NCBI GenBank assembly: GCA_032622095.1
Contig: CP136067.1
Location: 43,011,549 to 43,075,548 of the forward strand
Source: Siphonodentalium dalli
Lineage: Eukaryota > Mollusca > Scaphopoda > Gadilida > Siphonodentaliidae
Length of the DNA stretch: 64,000 nucleotides
Reading direction: 5' to 3'
Below are positions 24,503 to 36,110 of this stretch, piece by piece (the stretch's first letter is position 1; each line of letters starts with the position of its first letter). The translations under genes and the position numbers were made by a program. The notes under the pieces are model-generated. The model did no database searches, had not been told where the DNA came from, and saw only the letters and a program-made list of their open reading frames with translations.

Positions 24503-24709
24503 CCCTTTCAGTGCCAAGTCCGATTTTTGTATCAACCCATATTTCCTTGATCATTTTTCAAATTTATTAATTATAATAATGTAATACATTGATGGAAAGA
24601 GCTCTTAGAGCTTTTACCATCAATGTATCACATTATTATAATCATCAAATTTGAAAAATGATCAAGGAAATATGTGTTGATGCAAAAATCGGACTTGGCA
24701 CTGAAAGGG
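24503..24709. mobile_element. piggyBac-like palindromic MITE (207 bp)
   Basis: Almost the whole length is one inverted repeat. It starts CCCTTTCAGTGCCAAGTC and ends with the complement, flanked on both sides by TTAA (24499-24502 and 24710-24713). The arms run through TTCCTTGATCATTTTTCAAA and meet near GAGCTCTTAGAGC. CCC termini plus TTAA duplication fit piggyBac-type MITEs. Confidence 0.85.
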
Positions 24710-25213
24710 TTAAAGTCGCTCCAAACAAATTTACCAGTACATAACACAATAATTTGGACCGATTTAAACCATATGTGGTGTGGTGTCTCGGGGTACCCTT
24801 GGCAGAGTTATAATGGTGTTAGTTTTTCAAATTTGGTTAACTTTAAACAAAAAATATTTTATTATATTTTGTTTTTTATTTATATATATATATATTTTTT
24901 TTTAATTAAGCAAGGAACTCAATCTAATTTTTTTTTAAAAGTGAATATATTTTTCGAAAAAGGGCCATAACTCAGTTAAAAACAGTCGGATCAAACTCAT
25001 ATTCGAACTCGATCTGTATTTTGTGCTGAGACACTCACAAATTTGGTTGCGATCAGATAGAAAATGTTTCAGTTATCGCATTATGCGTAAATTGTCTATG
25101 GACAGACGGACGGACGACGAGTGGTCAATTTGGACGTTGACACTATGTTTACCTATGGTCAAATTAGTCACATCATCTCCATCTTCATTGTCCAGGTATT
25201 TTGGATCGAATGT
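24710..25213. other. Unassigned; dispersed repeat fragment
   Basis: AT-rich sequence (24840-24910), then 24960-25120 with GGGCCATAACTCAGTTAAAA and GACGGACGGACGACGAG, which look like the repeat at 21050-21290. No gene was seen. Confidence 0.4.
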
Positions 25214-25330
25214 CAGCTAACTGGGACCTTGGCTAACTGGGACCTTGGGCTAACTGGGACCTTGGCTAACTGGGACCATGACCAACTGGGACCTTGGCTA
25301 ACTGGGACCTTTGGCTAACTGGGACCTTGG
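25214..25330 (+). repeat. Left terminal array, seven 15-17 bp units
   Basis: Consensus CTAACTGGGACCTTGG; the fourth and fifth copies differ most (CCATGAC, CAACTGGG). It is the exact inverted counterpart of 26533-26652. Confidence 0.9.
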
Positions 25331-25557
25331 TTATATTTATTACATATATTAGTAGAATAGAACATTGATAATAGAATATTGTTTGTTTTATTTATGTTAT
25401 TGCTCCAAAAATGTTTTAGATTTGTTTCAACCTGACTTAATAACAAAAAAATATATATATTGTCAATCTATAAAACTGAAGGTCACTATTTTAATTTCTT
25501 ATTTGTATCTTATTTGTATCTTATATATTTCTATGAATATTTATTGTTAATAAAGTC

Positions 25558-25640
25558 AATAAAGTGATGGTTATCATGGGCATTCACAGTTAAGATGCAA
25601 TAAAGTGATTGTTACTCATGGCATTCACAGTGAAGGTGTG
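25558..25640. repeat. Tandem duplication upstream of the PHD gene
   Basis: CAATAAAGTGATGGTTATCA and CAATAAAGTGATTGTTACTC each lead into GGCATTCACAGT, a unit of about 44 bp present twice. It lies between the left terminal array and the PHD exon and could belong to the promoter region; this is inference. Confidence 0.6.
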
Positions 25641-25843
25641 AGTTTGTTTTGAAAGCAATTGTTGTTTTAATCAGTTGCATGGTCCATATGATCTTGTGAT
25701 CTAATCATTGTCAGCTTACTTGTTTTCACTTGTAACAATTTAACTGACCAGTCATCAGCAGTGAGTGTATTTAACAGTAAAGACAACATAATTATGGACA
25801 GCTATATAGAGGCTAATTTACTGTCAGACAGCATATCAGCACA

Positions 25844-26493
25844 ATGTCTTCTGAACCTGATGTGACGTGTATTTCGTGTGGTGATGTGGTTAGACCAAGA
25901 CAAGAGGCCTTGAATTGTGATGGCTGCTCCCGATGGCAGCATCACAAATGTAAGACTGGCATCACCAGAGATGTCTATCGACATGCGGTCCGTGACAGCC
26001 TGGACATTCAGTGGTCCTGTCAGCAGTGTGTCAGACAACAGGTATGTACTAATTATGTACTAATTATGTCATGTCTTAAATAAAAAAAATCATACTTTAG
26101 ATCTTAATAAAAAAATAATGTTGAATTTAAATGGTCCTGACATTATGTCATGTCTTTTAAATAAAAAAAATAATACTTTAGATCTTAATAAAAAAATAAA
26201 TAAAAAATAATGTTGAATTTAAATGGTATGTTCTTATTGACTGTATGTTCTTATCTTTCTTGCAGAATGCTACTAGTCAACAACCAGAGATAAGTTCTAT
26301 TCAACATACTCATGGGGATATCAGCCAACATCCTCACAGAGAACCCCTGGAGAGCACACGACAATCTATTGATGTGTTCCATGTTGCTAACAGTCTCGAC
26401 GACAGCCTTGGAGACCCATTTGACGTGACGAGGGACGTTAGATGCCGAGAACCTGTTAACATTTCATTTGTTTTTAACTTTCTCATGACTTAA
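25844..26493 (+). CDS. PHD-type zinc-finger protein, two exons (25844-26041, 26266-26493)
   Basis: Exon 1 encodes a C4HC3-like finger: C9-x2-C12-x12-C25-x2-C28-x4-H33-x2-C36-x22-C59-x2-C62, with W31 and W57 in the usual places. It ends CAACAG, followed by a GTATGT donor. The 224-bp intron ends TTTCTTGCAG and the reading frame continues in phase 0 into 75 polar, low-complexity residues (SLDDSLGDPFDVTRDVR). Total is 141 aa, stopping at TAA inside TTAATAAAAA, which also supplies an AATAAA signal. ATG context is CACAATGT. PHD fingers bind histone tails or mediate protein contacts. Because the gene sits between mirrored terminal arrays, it is most likely a transposon protein lacking its catalytic part rather than a host gene. 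A truncated host chromatin gene is the alternative. Confidence 0.65.
26066..26232. repeat. Tandem duplication inside the PHD-gene intron
   Basis: ATGTCATGTCTTAAATAAAA ... TGTTGAATTTAAATGGT is present twice in succession (unit about 83 bp; the second copy is slightly longer through extra AAATA). It accounts for most of the intron. Confidence 0.75.
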
Positions 26494-26532
26494 TAAAAAT
26501 TGATTTTAATGAAATGATTACTAATATATCTG

Positions 26533-26652
26533 AAGGTCCCAGTTAGCCAAGGTCCCAGTTAGCCAGAAGGTCCCAGTTAGCCAAGGTCCCAGTTAGCCTG
26601 ACTTGAGGTCCCAGTTAGCCAAGGTCCCAGTTAGCCAAGGTCCCAGTTAGCT
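26533..26652 (-). repeat. Right terminal array, seven units inverted
   Basis: Seven copies of AAGGTCCCAGTTAGCC, with short spacers (AG, TGACTTG) between some units. It mirrors 25214-25330. Confidence 0.9.
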
Positions 26653-28817
26653 GGATACCTTTGGATCAAGGCTGTTGTTATTCTCCATATGCAAGATCAA
26701 TGCATAATTGCATATCAACCCAAATATTCATATTTACAATTGCCGATTAGTGCATCACTTAAGAATAAGAATTAATATACATGTATGAAAGTAATGATGA
26801 GATATACTAAGTTGTGAGAAATTTCTAAACATAGTTTTGGTGGTCAAATTTTGAGATGAACATAAAATAAAATATCGATTAGAGAGCTATCATGCTGAAT
26901 ATCATTGTAGATCGACTGATGTGTTGTGAAATCCCGTCCAAATTGAGGTCCACATTGAGGTAAAAATTGAGGTACAAGGTACAAATTGATGTAGGGCCTA
27001 CAAGGTACAAATTGAGGTACAAGAGGTGTTTCAAACCTGACCATATAAAAAAAAAATTACAAGCCAGTTCAAGATTGAAAATAATATATACATCCTTGAA
27101 ATTTTGTTGCCAAGAATGTATATTTTCTTTTTTAAGTAAGTTTATTTTCTTTTTCACAAAAATGTCAGTGCATTTCGACCATCTACTTACTACCAAAAGT
27201 TTACCGTGTGTTGGCCTACGATGATTATGTACAGCACATTGGATTTAGTAGCTATGGATAGTACTGTAGTCTTTACCCGTATCTCGCAATGTTTAGTGAA
27301 CAAATTATGCCACTAACACATGGGAGTTGAATAATTGCATAGCACGAACGGCAGCTGATAGAAATTTCCAAGTGAAAATATTTTTAAGTTTATACCGGCG
27401 GTGCCATTTCGGTGCATGACCGGGGTGCAACTACGCAATGCCAGATCAACACAGTCCTGAGATCCGGCAACTTTTCGGGTTCAGGTTCAGCAGTGGATTG
27501 GTGCCCCACTGCTTATTGAGTTAGGTTATCTACTGAACCGAACCTACATGTATCAGTCTACATGGACAGAAGACCGGCCGGGTTACGGGCCAAAATATTG
27601 GATCTACAATAGCGTATGTATAGGCCTACCCGATCGATATGTTAGTTACCGGTACTGTTATATATAAGTATAGGCCTACGTGTACACATGGTATTTTTGA
27701 CATAATTCTGCAAAATTAATGGATAGCTAGGAATACTCTTCTGAGCTAGATACAACCGCTATATTGCTCTAAATGAACATGAAATTATCTTAGGCTATAC
27801 AGGGTAACATTTCTGGAGGGTTTCTCCTCATACGTAATTCAATCCCCGCGCGCGTGTACACGCGCGGTAGATATATATAACGTGTGGGTCAGTTTGGGTA
27901 TGCATATATCTATTTTTCAGTATAGTTGCCTAACTTACTGCTACATATTGATCTTTATCACATAGTTTGGGTTCACCATTTCGAAATTACTCAGCTTCGA
28001 ATAAATTGCATGATTTTGTACACCACGTTAATTCGCTGTCTGATTCGATCTGTCTCATATATTGCATATTAATTGCAAGGTATAATATATAACGATGTGT
28101 ATACACATAGCAACATGTTACACTAAAACTAACTCACATCATTCAGAAACACGACTTATCAAGAGAATGTACGGATGCCTAGATAATTTACTTAACTTTG
28201 AGCGATAGGACTAAAAATAAAAACCCGTGTGCTTGTGTGCAACGTTGAGACAATGGACTCTTTTCAAAGGGTTCATAGTGGACATAATTGCCTTTATCTT
28301 ATAATGAAACTGTTTCATAATTAAAATGAATTTATTATGAATGTGTTTTACTAAGAACATCATGATGACATGTTGCAATATTATTTTACAGAGAAAGAAT
28401 CACTTTATATTTATGAAAAACCAGGAAGTAAATGTTCATTTTGGGAACTCGTGAGTGTAAAACGTCATTGTTTACTGCGTACATATAATATGAAGTTTTG
28501 GTAAAACAAATTCAAGGTTAACACGAAGATTCGGAAAGACACTGAGAGTGAGAATAACGCATCGCTTTAGACTTGAATTGTAAGTATAACATACGTTATA
28601 GAACTTAGATTCTCACAAACTATTCAACTATTCTTTTGGTGACTAGTGATTACTTTTCACCTTTGCTCAAGATTTATACTTGAAGTTACACAATTTCGTG
28701 GTATCTGTTAACTTGCAATGGTACAGAGTCATAGTCATTATTGGGCGTATTCGAATCTTTATTCGTCTATGATCGTGAACGACATGTTATCAAGATCATA
28801 TAAATATAGGGGTAGGG
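26653..28817. other. Unassigned region with small repeats
   Basis: No gene was recognised. At 26937-27035 the motif ATTGAGGTACAAGGTACAA is repeated imperfectly about five times. TATAGGCCTAC recurs at 27620-27680. A CG-alternating palindrome lies at 27847-27866. Confidence 0.45.
27847..27866. other. Alternating purine-pyrimidine palindrome
   Basis: Twenty bases alternate strictly between pyrimidine and purine, and 27849-27866 (CGCGCGTGTACACGCGCG) is a perfect 18-bp palindrome. Such sequence can adopt Z-DNA or cruciform structure; whether it does so here is unknown. Confidence 0.6.
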
Positions 28818-28890
28818 TTCTCTATTCCGAAGGTTCATTATTCCGAAGGTTCCCTATTCCGAAGGTTCGCTATTCCGCATGTTTTCTATT
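28818..28890. repeat. 16-bp tandem repeat, about 4.5 copies
   Basis: The unit TTCNNTATTCCGAAGG is repeated at 28818, 28834, 28850 and 28866, with a last degenerate copy (TTTTCTATTCTGGG). Confidence 0.8.
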
Positions 28891-29610
28891 CTGGGCGTAT
28901 TTAACCAGAAATGAATCAAAATTTTCACCCCACCACAAAGTTAAAAACACGATGACTGAAATAAATTACATGTAAGACTTATAAGTGCCACCGCAGACGC
29001 TACGATTAAAATTGTAAGTGGGAAAAATCGTAGGTGGATAAATCGTAGCTTGCCCGCAGACGCTACGGTGCTGCGATCTTTGCAGCTAAGATTTTCGTGG
29101 TATTTACAACATGACCAGTGCGACAGTTAATAAATGCGCCAAAAACATGACCGAGTTATACACACACACACCCTCACACACACAAAGATACACTCACAGA
29201 TGGCAGGTTTTTATATACCGGTATATAGATTAGATCATTTCTGTTGAGTATAATAAGAGATGGCCCGATATATGGCTGGATTTAGGTACAGTCTCCCTTT
29301 AAATAGATTGTTATATATCATTTTCAACATAGCAATCAACATCATGACCAAAGCTATTTGTACTTTATATAATTTCATTCTAAAATAATTTATCTGCCCT
29401 TGTCATTTCAGAATGGTGTATATACATGTGGTCAGAGGTCTATGTACAGAATTAGAAGTTTTGGAACTGCTAGATGTGACTTGTAAGTGATTATTTATAG
29501 TTTCAATGACAATTAAAGAAGACATTCCTGCAAACATTGGTGGATTTTATTAATTTCTGCCAGCCAGGAATGGGCATATTGAATGGAATGATTATCCAAG
29601 ACAAAGAAAA
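28891..29610. other. Unassigned region
   Basis: No gene was seen. CGCAGACGCTACG occurs twice (near 28992 and 29053), and a CACACA-rich microsatellite lies at 29160-29195. Confidence 0.45.
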
Positions 29611-29766
29611 TTATGAAATAAATATAGTTTGTTAGTGTTTTATTGAATGGTATGGCCCTGTGGTCATTATTTGAAGCGGTTCACACTTGAATGTGCTCCA
29701 ATGGGCCACAGCGCCATACTCCTCAATAAAACACACTCAAACTACATTCATTTCTTATATTCATAA
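29611..29766. mobile_element. Fold-back element (156 bp)
   Basis: Arms of roughly 55-60 bp are inverted: TTATGAAATAAATATAGTTT ... GTATGGCCCTGTGG on the left; CCACAGCGCCATACTCC ... TTTCTTATATTCATAA on the right. A ~35-bp loop separates them. No coding capacity; a MITE-like structure. Confidence 0.7.
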
Positions 29767-31943
29767 ATAATTTTTCTGAAATTTGGATCAGGGAACGATC
29801 CAGGGCTGTTTTGAAACCTGTTACAGGTGAGGGCGCCAGAATTCTGGAAGGCCAAATGTCCCGAAATTCCTCAGAGCTCGATTTAACTGAATTTGTATCA
29901 CGACTTGCGATGCAATTTCCAATTTCTGCTAACCATTGAATTTAAAATAAAAAAATAGTATTGGCAGGGAATGCTATACAAAAACTACCCAGTATAACTA
30001 TAACAATTTAAATTAAAAAATTAAATTGACCCTGGGGTGTTCCAAAAAATATATGGATTCTTGACTGGTTTGGATATAATTAATACCATGCAGCAATGTG
30101 AGTTAGCCCAATATGCCACCTGTGAATTATCAATCGATTAGTCTGTGGCCATATTCTTAAAGGCATGCATGCCTGTTCTAATAATTTTAGTCATCTAGGT
30201 CAAGAAGATGTGACATTGGTTCATGTTATTGTTTGTATTGGGTTATAAAATTCATGACCCATTTGGCAGTTGACAAATCACCAAAATCATAGAAGAAAAC
30301 TGCATTTTAAGCAATGGTTTAATGTCAAAATTTTACCAAAATATTTCTGTGGAAACTTGTTAAAGAAATGAACATACATATCAATCAAACAAGATATTCC
30401 ACTATTTTTGCAGCTAAAACACCCAGTTTTAGAATAAACTTTACATCAAGCACCCGGCTTCAATAGTTGAAAAGATTATTTTCACTTTTTATACTCCCGT
30501 TTTAAAAATTTGGACATGTTATGTTATTGGTTCATCCCTGCGTCCGTTCGCTTTTGGTTTCTGGATAATATATTTTTCTACGGCTTAGCGTTGTTGTTAA
30601 AACTGTTTTCAATGGTATCACACATTTATGAATGAAAAATACAGCAAAAAATATTATACAGTTCTTCACAGCAGCAATTTTGATGAAAGAAGTTTTTAAC
30701 ACTCATAAGTTATCAGGTGGGTGCATTTTAGACTTCTGAGTTAAGACATGTGCGACCCATAACAATATATTACAATTAATGAAATGCATAAATATGATTG
30801 ATGAAAGTTAATGTTTTTTTTTCCTTTTTGGATGGAATTCTTACTGTACCCAGAACATATCTTCTGCTTTTATTTTCACTCCATAGTATTTGCTACTAGC
30901 AAAAGTAACATTCAGATTGTTTAAAAAATGTTGACTTTAGTGCTATAATGATTACAGTCCACAAACTCCACATACTCATTATAGCAGGAGGGACGGGAGC
31001 ATATATTAGAACCCGCCTCCTGTGAAGCACTACATTTTTTCTGGTAAAGTTTGGGTAATTATATACCAATACACAAACAAGATTTCCATTTGTTTCCTGG
31101 TAAAGTGTACATAAATTTCTGTGAACACTTTAGCTTATTATCTCCTGAAATTTCTTTTCGGGGACTATAGAAATCAGTGGTGTCCGTCTGTCCCAGATGA
31201 TTTCTGGATTATCACTTTATATATAGTTTTAGTTATCTGATAGTTTAAAAATTTCGTATGTGGATAACTCACATGAAAATACAGGTCAAGTTCGAATTTG
31301 GGTTTGGTCCACCCATTTTAGCCAGAGTTATGGTCCTTGTCAATTTAGAATTTGCCCATTATTTTGGTTTCCATGTGATAAATTTAGTTTCAGAATCAGA
31401 TAATAATAATAATAATAATAATAATAGTATGATACAAAAAGTTTAAAGTGATGAGAAACACTCCGGTATGGTAATCAAATAGAAATGGAGAATACTCTTG
31501 TTCAAAGTAGTAATTTTTTACAAATAGTATATATCCAAATTGACAACACACACTGTCATTCTAAAAGATGAATAAAATGCAGTGACTCTCGATGGCAAAA
31601 TCATTTTTGTTAGTTTTAATATAGCAGATAGATGTGTCCCAAATCGAGTAGAAATATTTACAATTGAGTGTAGTTCAGACGATGTTTTCTATGGAGTGGT
31701 AGAGTGGTATGGTTGATTAGCTTCAAAATTTTGGCGATGTTAGTAGAATGTTACATTCATCCAGTTGTCATAGTAGCTGAATACTAACTAATCAGTTTCA
31801 CGCACCCGAACAAGTACATAATGTTTCTTTCAAGAAAACATGAGAATTGACAGGTGTCATTTTCAGGTCATCTTCCTGCCACCACTATATAATTATTGGT
31901 ATTGATGGTATGACATTTTATCTGATTGTTTTAAAATTTGGTA
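29767..31943. other. Unassigned region with fragments of a tandem-core repeat (family D)
   Basis: No gene was recognised. 30510-30590 (ATGTTATGTTATTGGTTCAT ... GTCCGTTCGCTTTTGGTT) matches 40635-40700. 31145-31370 has the family D core (AATTTGGGTTTGGTCCACCC, CCAGAGTTATGGTCCTTGTC). A GGAGGGACGGGAG stretch near 30988 may be its end. Confidence 0.45.
31401..31425 (+). repeat. (TAA)n microsatellite
   Basis: About eight uninterrupted TAA units. Confidence 0.9.
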
Positions 31944-32144
31944 CAGAATGCCCTAAGTAATCGACCCCTTAACCACAGCAGAATTATGGGTAACTTTTCA
32001 GGATTTAGTCGGAAATATGGCTTGTTGCCACTCATCCCCGAGAGCTTTCCGATGAATGGCAACAAGTCATATTTCCGACTAAATCATGAAAAGTTACCCA
32101 TAATTCTGCTGTGTTTAAGGAGTCGATTACTTAGGGCATTACTG
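31944..32144. mobile_element. TA-flanked palindromic MITE, copy 1
   Basis: The inverted repeat begins CAGAATGCCCTAAGTAATCG and ends CTTAGGGCATTACTG, with TA on both flanks. Arms include GAATTATGGGTAACTTTTCA and TTTAGTCGGAAATATG. CAG termini next to a TA duplication are typical of Tc1/mariner-type MITEs. Sister copies lie at 49855-50081 and 57700-57862. Confidence 0.85.
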
Positions 32145-32149
32145 TATAT

Positions 32150-32262
32150 CGATTACTCATGAATATACAGGTCAAGTTCAAATTTTGGTTCCGTCCGCCT
32201 CTTTTTACCAGAGTTATGGTCCTTGTTGGCTTATACTTTGACTATTATTTTGGTTTCTGAGG
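32150..32262 (+). repeat. Family D core fragment
   Basis: TACAGGTCAAGTTCAAATTT and CCAGAGTTATGGTCCTTGTT match units at 31275-31345 and 40770-40830. Confidence 0.5.
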
Positions 32263-32339
32263 GAGAGCTTATTTTATAGCTATAGTTATCTCACCGGTGG
32301 GAAAACAGTTTTATCATCTCTCCCGGTTGGTATAATTTT

Positions 32340-32446
32340 TTTTCCATAAACAAGTTATGAGGCCTCGGTCTGTCGTATTAGCCTCCGGCCTGTGGCCTCA
32401 GGCCAATACGACAGATGTCGGCCTCATAACTCAGGCAATATGGAAA
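32340..32446. mobile_element. Fold-back element (~107 bp)
   Basis: AGTTATGAGGCC ... GTCTGTCGTATTAGCC is mirrored by GGCCAATACGACAGA ... GGCCTCATAACT. Weaker similarity extends outward to TTTCCATA / TATGGAAAC. The loop is rich in CCGGCC. Confidence 0.65.
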
Positions 32447-33274
32447 CAACCTATAAATAACTTATATTATTAACTTCTTCACTGCTGACTGATATTGTGT
32501 GCAAAGCCATTGACATTATAGTCCAATAATGTACTTCGAAAAATATAAAGGGAATATCGAAAAACATTAACACTGACTCTGTGAAATGGCTTTTCTCATT
32601 CACAATCCTGGAAGATTATACACGTTATCAAACTATAACTTGTATAAGATACAATTGTTCCCATGTAATATGTCTCTTAGTTTATGCTATTAATAATGAG
32701 CAACCCCATGTATGCTGTAGTAGGTTCGTACTCACGTATGGCACACTGTGTGACATTTTAACATCCATACCGAGTACTGACATATTAGCAGCCAAAAGGT
32801 TAATAGATTGGATTTTTTTAATCTTTCAGTTATTCCGAATATCACATCATTCACATGTTAACTTGGACTATCTAGTATTATCAAATGAGTCAGAGTGACA
32901 GAAAGAAAGGAACAGATAGCAACTCTCTTACAAGTGCGTATAATGATTATAATCTAATTGAATAATTCAGCACTAGTAGTGTATTGTATACTAGTACATA
33001 GACAGAACACAAAAAATCTTCATCTTTATTGTATGTAGAATCTGAGCACAAGGGATTATAATACATTTGAGAGGTTGAAAATATTATTTTAGTTTTTCCC
33101 CTTTCGGTACCAAGAACTGAATAATTCATGAACCCATGACCCACAACTCATCTCAGCCCAATTGTTCATTGAACAACAGACATGGCATGAAAATCCTCAA
33201 AATTTGATAATTATTTATGGGTAGTTGCCTTTCTTAATGAAAATAATCATTAAATTTCACAAATAAAGAATAAT
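32447..33274. other. Unassigned region
   Basis: ORFs of up to 105 codons have no recognisable domain. Nothing else was seen. Confidence 0.4.
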
Positions 33275-33882
33275 TATACCCCCCCTCCACAACGAAAACG
33301 AAGTTGTGGGGGTATACTGTAATTAGCTTGTCCGTCGTCCGTCCATCGTGCGCGGACATAAATTTGTCCAGAGTTTTTCTCAGTCGTTTTTTGTATCATT
33401 TTCCATGAAACTTGGCACAGACATCAACCACCATGGGAACCTTATTAGCACCTGCTATTATGACTTCTGGTGGAGTTATCCCCCTTTTTCGACTTAGAAA
33501 TTTTTGCAACGTGTATAATTTGGTACGAGCTTTTATTCCTATATCTTTAGGTCAATTTTTTTTTAACTTGGCACAGAAATTGAGTACCATAGGAACCTGT
33601 GCACCTAGGATTATGACATCTGTCTCACTTTTTTTGGTGGAGTTATTCCCCTTTTTCGACTTGGAACATTTTCGCAACATTATTCCTACCTTTTTCGGTC
33701 AATAGGTTTAGGATTGGGGACAATTTAGGGTTAGGGTTTAGGGTTATGCACCTGCAATGGGAATCTGTTATTTTATTATTTTAACTAAATGTTTACTGAC
33801 ATTTGAAACATCTTAGTGTTTTAAAAACACGGGGGGTATCCCTAGATGTACATTAGTCCCATTGGGACAGTCACATCTCTAG
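33275..33882 (+). mobile_element. Helitron-like non-autonomous element H1
   Basis: The left end is TATACCCCCC followed by a stem (CCACAACGAA / TTGTGGGGG), then GTCCGTCGTCCGTCC. Two core units begin near the two AACTTGGCACAG marks (33409 and 33565). The right end has a GTCCCATTGGGAC hairpin, ten bases, then CTAG followed by T. Hairpin + 10 nt + CTRR before a host T is the canonical Helitron 3' end. A 5' TC is not obvious. No RepHel protein is encoded. Confidence 0.65.
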
Positions 33883-35235
33883 TTATGTCTCCTCTCATGA
33901 TCTTGAGATATAATATCACATGAACTGCACTTTTGAAAAAAATCTATTTTACACAGTGTTTTACAGTGAAATTTTAAATATTTTTCATGCCATATGGCAC
34001 AAAAGTAAAGTAAATGAGGTTATATTATCAAATTGGTTGATGGTTCTTAAATATTGTCACAATAATCGCTTGTACCAAATTTCACAAAGAAATTCCTAAC
34101 AGATTTCGAGACAATTATATACATAGACAGAATCCATTTTTAAATACCAGGAAATTTTGGCAAAACGTGCGTCTGACCCTTAGTCAGGAATCTTTTATCG
34201 AATGAGTTGCGGATGGTGCATGGATATATTTCACGCTGGAATGTAACTATGCGCTGTTGCAACAAGTTCAATAATAGATTAGAGATTATGATTCAAGTTG
34301 TGTTCTGTATTTATTCTACACAGTTGTGTCAGATAAGTTCAATCCATGACTGTCAACTTTGTTGATAATATGGCTACCTCTATAAGCCTATTTGCTGAGT
34401 CGCGATTTTCAAGATGGCCGATGGTTCTATATGGTCCGATTCCTAGCTTTTTATCCAACCCACCGGTAAAAGCCGGTAAAAGGTCAAAGTTGAGAAGTAG
34501 CATCCATTTGTTTACATTCGACAGCTGAGTGGGAGAAGTTTTTATCAATATTTTATGGCTTAATTTCATTTATTCTGAGTGCAACTACGTGTTTAAGAAT
34601 TGTTTTGTGGCCATATCATCTATAGAGTTAGGATCTGGTGACGATGCAGACATTCAGACGCCCTTTTTTGTCAACGAACTTCCCATAAGTTACTGATAAA
34701 TAGCGAGTTCTTGCGTTAAAAAAATAACTCAAAAACATATGTGATACATCCAATCCATTTACTGTGCGAAACCTACGTATTGAATGTATCCAGGGTGAGT
34801 GTTTAATTAGTTTTATGGAGTTCTCGCACCTGCGATTCGGTAACGAGTCAACGACCTGTTGCTATTTTATTTTGGGAATTCCTAGACTGGAGCCGTATAC
34901 TAAAAATAGATGCTACTTGTTAACTTTGACCTCAGGAGAACAAATGGCGGATTCACCGCGACTAAGTGAACTCACTTATTGTGATTTATGTCTTATGAAA
35001 AATCACCAGAAGTTGATCGTTGACGTAATTTACATCATCTTTCTTGGCGACAATGTCAACAAAAATAGTTCCGGCTTATATTCCACTGGAGGTATACGCT
35101 ACTATGTATTCAATGGCTGGGATTTCGTTGAATAGATATGCCTTATGTCAATGGGTGTGGAATAATTATACTCTAGTAACATTTTATACACCAATGCCAT
35201 TTGAAAAAACTGTATTATGTAACTAGTCTATCCAT
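33883..35235. other. Unassigned region
   Basis: No gene was recognised. Overlapping ORFs at 34764-35135 and 35044-35226 have no known domain. A TTTTCAAGATGGCCGATGG motif lies at 34408. Confidence 0.4.
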
Positions 35236-35880
35236 CAATCTGTCTGTCATGCCATCCGACGTCCTTCTGTGAACATTTGGTTTCCGGATGATAACGGTAG
35301 TTCTACTGACTAAATGGTATAGAGGTCCAGTTCGATTTTGGGGTCAGGTTTTTTTTTTAATTTGGGCTTAATTTTTGTTTCCAGGTGATAACTTATACAT
35401 GTATGTAATATGATATGAACTGAATGGAATGAAATTTATGAAGGTTGACAACCATAAGATATGGGTCGACAAATTAAATCATTTTCACCAGAGTTAGATA
35501 CCTTTTTTTACTTTGAAATTGGGGGGGGGGGGGGTGTTTCCAGATGATGACTTCAGTTAATGTTCACTGAATGGAATGAAATTAGGAACACATTTTTAGA
35601 ACCATAACATATATGGGTTAAGATAAATTGTTGTTCAATCCACCCATTTATACCAGAGTTACAGACCTTTATACTCTTGAAATTTGGGTTTTCTTTCTTT
35701 CTGGATGATAACTTCAGATTATGTTGACTGAATGGAACGAAATTTGGTGTGCGGTGTTGAAACTACAAAATACACCAAGTTCACCCATTTCTACTGGATC
35801 TACAGACTTTTTCATTTTGATAACGGCAGATCTAGTGCTTGATTGATTACTACAAACTTGGAATGTCACTGAATGGGCTC
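35236..35880 (+). repeat. Family D tandem core, about four ~150-bp units
   Basis: Units repeat TTTCYRGATGATAACTTCAG, GAATGGAATGAAATTTGG and CCAGAGTTA.AG.CCTTT. A 13-14 nt G run at 35521-35534 interrupts the second unit. Related units lie at 30510, 31145, 32150 and 40605. Confidence 0.6.
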
Positions 35881-35935
35881 AAGGTATAATCTGTGCTCGA
35901 TTTATGGATTCGTCCAACAGACGAATGGGCCATTT

Positions 35936-36110
35936 TTTATTTAATTTTAGCTCAGCTTGACAAAGTAAAGTTTGAGCTATTGCTATGGGTTGGTGTCCAT
36001 TGTCCATAGAGATCCGTCAACAATTTCCGTTAGCACACCCTACAGGTCACATATTTCTCATCCATTCATCACCAAACTTCATATGGGAGCCATCATTTTT
36101 TTAGCAGAGT
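35936..36110 (+). mobile_element. Family B 5'-end fragment
   Basis: TTTTAGCTCAGCTTGACAAA followed by GTAAAGTTTGAGCTATTGC is the B-type left end, here with a broken hairpin pair. ACAGGTCACATATTTCTCAT and CACCAAACTTCATATGGGAG follow. Truncated after about one core half. Confidence 0.6.

Larger units (their letters stand above)
25214..26652. mobile_element. DNA transposon derivative with tandem-repeat inverted ends and a PHD-finger gene
   Basis: The left end (25214-25330) is seven imperfect copies of CTAACTGGGACCTTGG. The right end (26533-26652) is seven copies of the reverse complement. They enclose a two-exon gene for a PHD-type zinc-finger protein. Outermost sequences are CAGCTAACTGG and CCAGTTAGCTG. 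No catalytic transposase domain follows the PHD region, so this copy looks non-autonomous. PHD-like fingers at the N-terminus of MULE/FLYWCH-type transposon proteins are a known invertebrate arrangement, so a Mutator-like origin is a reasonable inference. No clear target duplication was found. Confidence 0.7.

Noticed and set aside
33716-33748. Interstitial telomere
   Set aside because: Only a few imperfect TTAGGG words, at the same place in both H1 and H2; part of the element.
34764-35226. Two overlapping ORFs considered as a gene
   Set aside because: Different frames, no domain, no supporting splice sites.
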